Of a DNA stretch of 64,000 nucleotides, positions 61,346 to 64,000 are shown one piece after another; the first letter of the stretch is position 1, and each line of letters opens with the position of its first letter. The DNA is from Pandoraea pulmonicola (GTDB taxonomy: Bacteria > Pseudomonadota > Gammaproteobacteria > Burkholderiales > Burkholderiaceae), in the NCBI RefSeq assembly GCF_000815105.2, contig NZ_CP010310.2, forward strand, positions 5,208,001 through 5,272,000, read 5' to 3'. A program made the position numbers and the translations under genes. The notes beneath the pieces are model-generated. The model saw only the letters and a program-made list of their open reading frames with translations. It did not search any database and was not told where the DNA came from.

Positions 61346-62536
61346 TCAGCCCAGGGCGCGGCCGATCAGGAACTTCTTGACGAATGGCAGCATGTTCACG
61401 CTGTCGAGGCCCGCGTTGCGCACGAACTTCGCGAGTGGACTGTTCATCGAGAACAGCTTGTGCAGTCCGTCGGTGGTGAGCGCCATGCTGCCGATGTCCT
61501 CCTTGCGAGCGCGCTCGTAGCGTCGCAGCACAGCCGCATCGCCGCAATCGCGGAACGATTCGCGCCCGGCCAGTGCGTCGCCGAGCGCGGCGACATCGCG
61601 CAGGCCGAGGTTCATGCCCTGCCCCGCGAGCGGATGCACGACATGGGCGGCATCGCCGACGAGCGCCACGCGCGGCGCAATCAGGCGCTTGGCGTGTGCG
61701 AGCACCAGCGGAAAACCCTGGGCGCGCTGTGAGACAGGCGTCAACGCGCCGAGTTCACCGCGCGAGAACGTGCCGACGCGCTCGGCGAGGTCTTTGGGAT
61801 CGAGCGCAAGCAGTTGCTTGGCGTGCGCATCGGCGGCCGACCACACCAGCGAAACGTGCTGATCGGGCAGCGGCAGCAGCGCGATGATTTCCCCGTCGTG
61901 GAACCATTGAAAAGCGGTGTCGCGATGGGCCCGTTCGGCGCGGAAGTTGCACACCACGCCCAACTGTTCGTAGGAACGCACCGATCCGTCGAGCCCTGCC
62001 GTGCTGCGCACCCACGAGTGCGCGCCGTCGGCGCCGACCACGAGCGAGGCGCGCAGCGTCTTGCCGTCCGACAGACGCACCGAGGCGGCCGCGGCATCGA
62101 CTTCGAGCGCTTCGGCGCGCGCGTCGATCCATTGCACCTGCGGCGAGAAGCGCAGCGCGGCATCGAGCGCGCGTTCGAGGTTGGACGATTCCGCGATCCA
62201 GGCCAGTTGAGGCACGGCGGCCTGGTAGGCGGAGAAGTGCAGGCTGCCGCGCTCGTCGCCGAACACTTCCATGTCGTAGACGGGGCACACGCGCGCCGGA
62301 TCGACGGCCTGCCACACGCGCATGCGCTCGAACAGCGCCTGCGAGCTGGCCGAGAGCGAGTAGATGCGGGCGTCCCACTTGTCGGCGCCCGCGCCCGGGG
62401 CGGCGGCGGCCGGCTGGGCGAGCAATGCGACGGACAGGCGGGCCTGCGAGAGCAGGAGGGCGGCGGCCTTGCCGACCAGGCCGCCACCGACCACGATGAC
62501 GTCGTGCGTTTGGCTGGGGGGTTGCGTGAATGACAT
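61346..62536 (-). CDS. FAD-dependent ubiquinone-biosynthesis hydroxylase, UbiH/VisC family
   Basis: A 396-residue class A flavoprotein monooxygenase of the UbiH/UbiF/UbiI/VisC group, which hydroxylates the ubiquinone ring. It shows the FAD Rossmann loop VIVVGGGLVGKAAALLLSQARLSV near residue 13-36, the DG motif VVGADGAHSWVRSTAGL, and the FAD ribityl motif RVALVGDAAHVVHPLAGQGMNLGLRDVAAL. Members cannot be split into UbiH, UbiI or UbiF by sequence sight alone; Coq7 elsewhere in this window covers the C6 step, so this would do C5 or C1. The ATG is at 62534-62536. Identification to family is secure. Confidence 0.85.
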   Translation of the reverse strand: MSFTQPPSQTHDVIVVGGGLVGKAAALLLSQARLSVALLAQPAAAAPGAGADKWDARIYSLSASSQALFERMRVWQAVDPARVCPVYDMEVFGDERGSLHFSAYQAAVPQLAWIAESSNLERALDAALRFSPQVQWIDARAEALEVDAAAASVRLSDGKTLRASLVVGADGAHSWVRSTAGLDGSVRSYEQLGVVCNFRAERAHRDTAFQWFHDGEIIALLPLPDQHVSLVWSAADAHAKQLLALDPKDLAERVGTFSRGELGALTPVSQRAQGFPLVLAHAKRLIAPRVALVGDAAHVVHPLAGQGMNLGLRDVAALGDALAGRESFRDCGDAAVLRRYERARKEDIGSMALTTDGLHKLFSMNSPLAKFVRNAGLDSVNMLPFVKKFLIGRALG

Positions 62537-62726
62537 GCGGCGAATGCAGCGCCAGCGCCGGAATCGCGCGAGGCCGCTGGTTCAGGAAACGAGATGGCGT
62601 ATTGTCGCACGCCTGTCGTGCCTACGACGCCTTCCCGCCCGGCGCGCTGCTGCGACGCAGCGTCGCGTGTCACGGCCCGGCGCTATACTTCCGCGCAGAG
62701 TGAAATCAGATACAGGGAGCCGTCCA

Positions 62727-63590
62727 ATGCGCCTCGATAACGAGTCCGAAAGCCAGAACGTCGAAGATCGCCGGGGCGGCGGTTTCGGCGGCCGCACCAC
62801 CATCGGCATCGGCACGATCGTGGTGGCGCTCGCCGCCTCCTACTTCTTCGGCATCGATCCGCGCGTGATCATCCAGGGCTCGCAGATGATGCAGGGGCAG
62901 ACGCCCTCGCAACCCGCCCCGAACGCGGCGCCGGCCAACGATCCCAAGACCGTCTTCACCCGCAAGGTGCTCGGCAACATCGAGCGCACCTGGACGACGG
63001 TGTTCCCGCAGCAGCTCAACCGCCAGTATGTGGCGCCGAAGCTCGTGCTCTTCACGGGTGCGACGCCCACGGCCTGCGGCACGGGCCAGACGGCGATGGG
63101 GCCGTTCTACTGCCCGGGCGACAGCAAGGTGTACATCGACCTGGCGTTTTACGACGAATTGCGGCAGCGCTTCGGGGCGGGCGGCGACTTCGCCCAGGCC
63201 TACGTCATCGCCCACGAGGTGGGCCATCACGTCCAGAATCTGCTGGGCATTTCGGAGAAATTCGACGAATTGCGGCGCCGCATGAGCGAGACGCAGGCCA
63301 ATGCGATGTCGGTGCGGCTGGAGTTGCAGGCGGACTGTTTCGCGGGGGTTTGGGCGAACAATGCGGCGAAGGCGAACGATCAGTTGCTGGAGCCGGGCGA
63401 CATCGAGCAGGGTCTGAAGACGGCCGCGGCCATTGGCGACGATCGTTTGCAGCAACAGGCGCAGGGCCGGGTCGTGCCGGAGTCGTTCACGCACGGCACG
63501 AGTGCGCAACGCGTCTACTGGCTGCGCCAGGGCCTGCAACATGGCGATGTGCGCAAGTGCGACACGTTTTCGGCCAAGCAGTTGAGCTGA
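62727..63590 (+). CDS. YpfJ-family zinc metallopeptidase, membrane-anchored
   Basis: A 287-residue protein of the YpfJ/neutral zinc metallopeptidase family. It has a short charged N-terminus, one membrane helix (residues 24-42, TTIGIGTIVVALAASYFFG), a Pro/Ala linker, and a catalytic domain with ACGTGQTAMGPFYCPGDSKVYIDLAFYDELRQRFG and the zinc motif H163EVGH167 in YVIAHEVGHHVQNLLG. Further conserved blocks are LELQADCFAGVWANN and HGTSAQRVYWLRQGLQ. The ATG at 62727 follows GGGAG; the frame starts earlier but has no function there. A TATACT at 62684-62689 is a possible -10. Substrate unknown. Confidence 0.9.
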   Translation: MRLDNESESQNVEDRRGGGFGGRTTIGIGTIVVALAASYFFGIDPRVIIQGSQMMQGQTPSQPAPNAAPANDPKTVFTRKVLGNIERTWTTVFPQQLNRQYVAPKLVLFTGATPTACGTGQTAMGPFYCPGDSKVYIDLAFYDELRQRFGAGGDFAQAYVIAHEVGHHVQNLLGISEKFDELRRRMSETQANAMSVRLELQADCFAGVWANNAAKANDQLLEPGDIEQGLKTAAAIGDDRLQQQAQGRVVPESFTHGTSAQRVYWLRQGLQHGDVRKCDTFSAKQLS

Positions 63591-63643
63591 GTCAGGCTGG
63601 CGCTCGCCTGCGGGGCGCCCAAGGGTTCGGGGGACGGAACGGG

Positions 63644-63649
63644 TACAAT
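63644..63649 (+). promoter_or_regulatory. Possible -10 of the ychF promoter
   Basis: TACAAT lies 103 bases ahead of the ychF ATG in the gap after the YpfJ-like gene. No convincing -35 is seen at 17-bp spacing. Weak. Confidence 0.3.
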
Positions 63650-63751
63650 AGCGGACTTTGCGCGACGCAGATCACCGGCGCGACGACCCGACGCCCGCCG
63701 CGGCATATACGGCGGTACGCGGTGCAATCATCGGATTAGACAGGATTTAGC

Positions 63752-64000
63752 ATGAGCCTCAAATGCGGCATCGTCGGTTTGCCCAACGTGGGTAAGTCGA
63801 CCCTTTTCAACGCACTGACCAAAGCGGGCATCGCCGCCGAGAACTACCCGTTCTGCACCATCGAGCCGAACGTGGGCGTGGTGGAAGTGCCGGATCCGCG
63901 TCTGGCCAAGCTCGCGGAGATCGTGAAGCCGGAGCGCATTCTGCCGGCGACGGTCGAATTCGTGGACATCGCCGGTCTGGTGGCGGGCGCCTCGAAGGGT
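63752..64000 (+). CDS. ychF: YchF/OLA1 family P-loop ATPase (3' end outside window)
   Basis: The first 83 codons of the universally conserved YchF protein, an Obg-related NTPase that hydrolyses ATP and binds ribosomes. It begins [23 protein letters not shown], with the Walker [10 protein letters not shown] at about residues 9-17, followed by [24 protein letters not shown] (switch I) and [16 protein letters not shown] (switch II). Family length is about 363 residues, so 280 residues lie beyond the window. The ATG at 63752 follows AGGA. Identification is secure from the N-terminus alone. Confidence 0.97.
   Translation, partial: MSLKCGIVGLPNVGKSTLFNALTKAGIAAENYPFCTIEPNVGVVEVPDPRLAKLAEIVKPERILPATVEFVDIAGLVAGASKG

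Overview
The window is chromosomal DNA from a high-GC betaproteobacterium, most likely Burkholderiaceae close to Pandoraea or Burkholderia. The signs are a gene-dense, strongly GC3-biased sequence, a complete mraZ-to-ftsZ cell-wall cluster followed by lpxC and secA, a 16S-tRNA-Ile-tRNA-Ala-23S-5S operon, a Gram-negative trimeric porin, a paa (phenylacetate) gene set and a split trpE / trpGDC arrangement. Genus is inferred from gene content and protein character only. I see no insertion sequence, prophage, CRISPR array, integrase or toxin-antitoxin pair; this is largely core chromosome.

Layout. 1-2176: secA (minus, C-terminal part outside the window). 2479-2946: dciA (plus). 3069-22023: the minus-strand envelope cluster, read from high to low coordinates as mraZ, rsmH, ftsL, ftsI, murE, murF, mraY, murD, ftsW, murG, murC, ddl, ftsQ, ftsA, ftsZ and, after a 0.5 kb gap, lpxC. 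Many junctions overlap by the four bases ATGA. A sigma70-like promoter with four 10-bp repeats (probable MraZ boxes) heads the cluster. 22447-24588: coq7 and a porin. 24782-31159: a MarR regulator, a lipoprotein aminopeptidase, a molybdopterin oxidoreductase, an M20 amidohydrolase and a DUF3047 lipoprotein. 31295-37010: a complete minus-strand rRNA operon with tandem promoters, boxA elements, processing stems and terminator. 37097-37897: an orphan solute-binding lipoprotein. 37982-45119: phenylacetate genes paaF (minus) and paaN-paaJ-paaG-paaI-paaK (plus) around a probable PaaR operator. 45196-48735: mltA, a small membrane ORF, apaG, rpe and gph. 48642-53718: trpE and trpGDC, each preceded by a short tryptophan-rich leader ORF. 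53862-64000: a CYTH protein, ung, a pirin, azoR with a divergent LysR gene, an M61 peptidase, dsbC, a UbiH-like monooxygenase, a YpfJ-like zinc peptidase and the start of ychF.

How the parts fit. The dcw cluster makes lipid II (MurE/F/D/C/G, MraY, Ddl) and the divisome (FtsL/I/W/Q/A/Z), with MraZ as likely autoregulator and RsmH modifying 16S rRNA. LpxC commits lipid A synthesis and SecA powers export. PaaK activates phenylacetate, and PaaN, PaaG, PaaF and PaaJ process the ring-opened CoA thioesters, with PaaI as salvage thioesterase; the ring epoxidase paaABCDE is not in the window. TrpE with TrpG forms anthranilate synthase; TrpD and TrpC follow.

I found no wholly new system. The most informative signals are regulatory and small: two Trp-codon leader ORFs, the MraZ operator on its promoter, an azoR promoter with a LysR-type palindrome near -63, and an 84-codon membrane ORF whose start codon overlaps that of mltA on the other strand.
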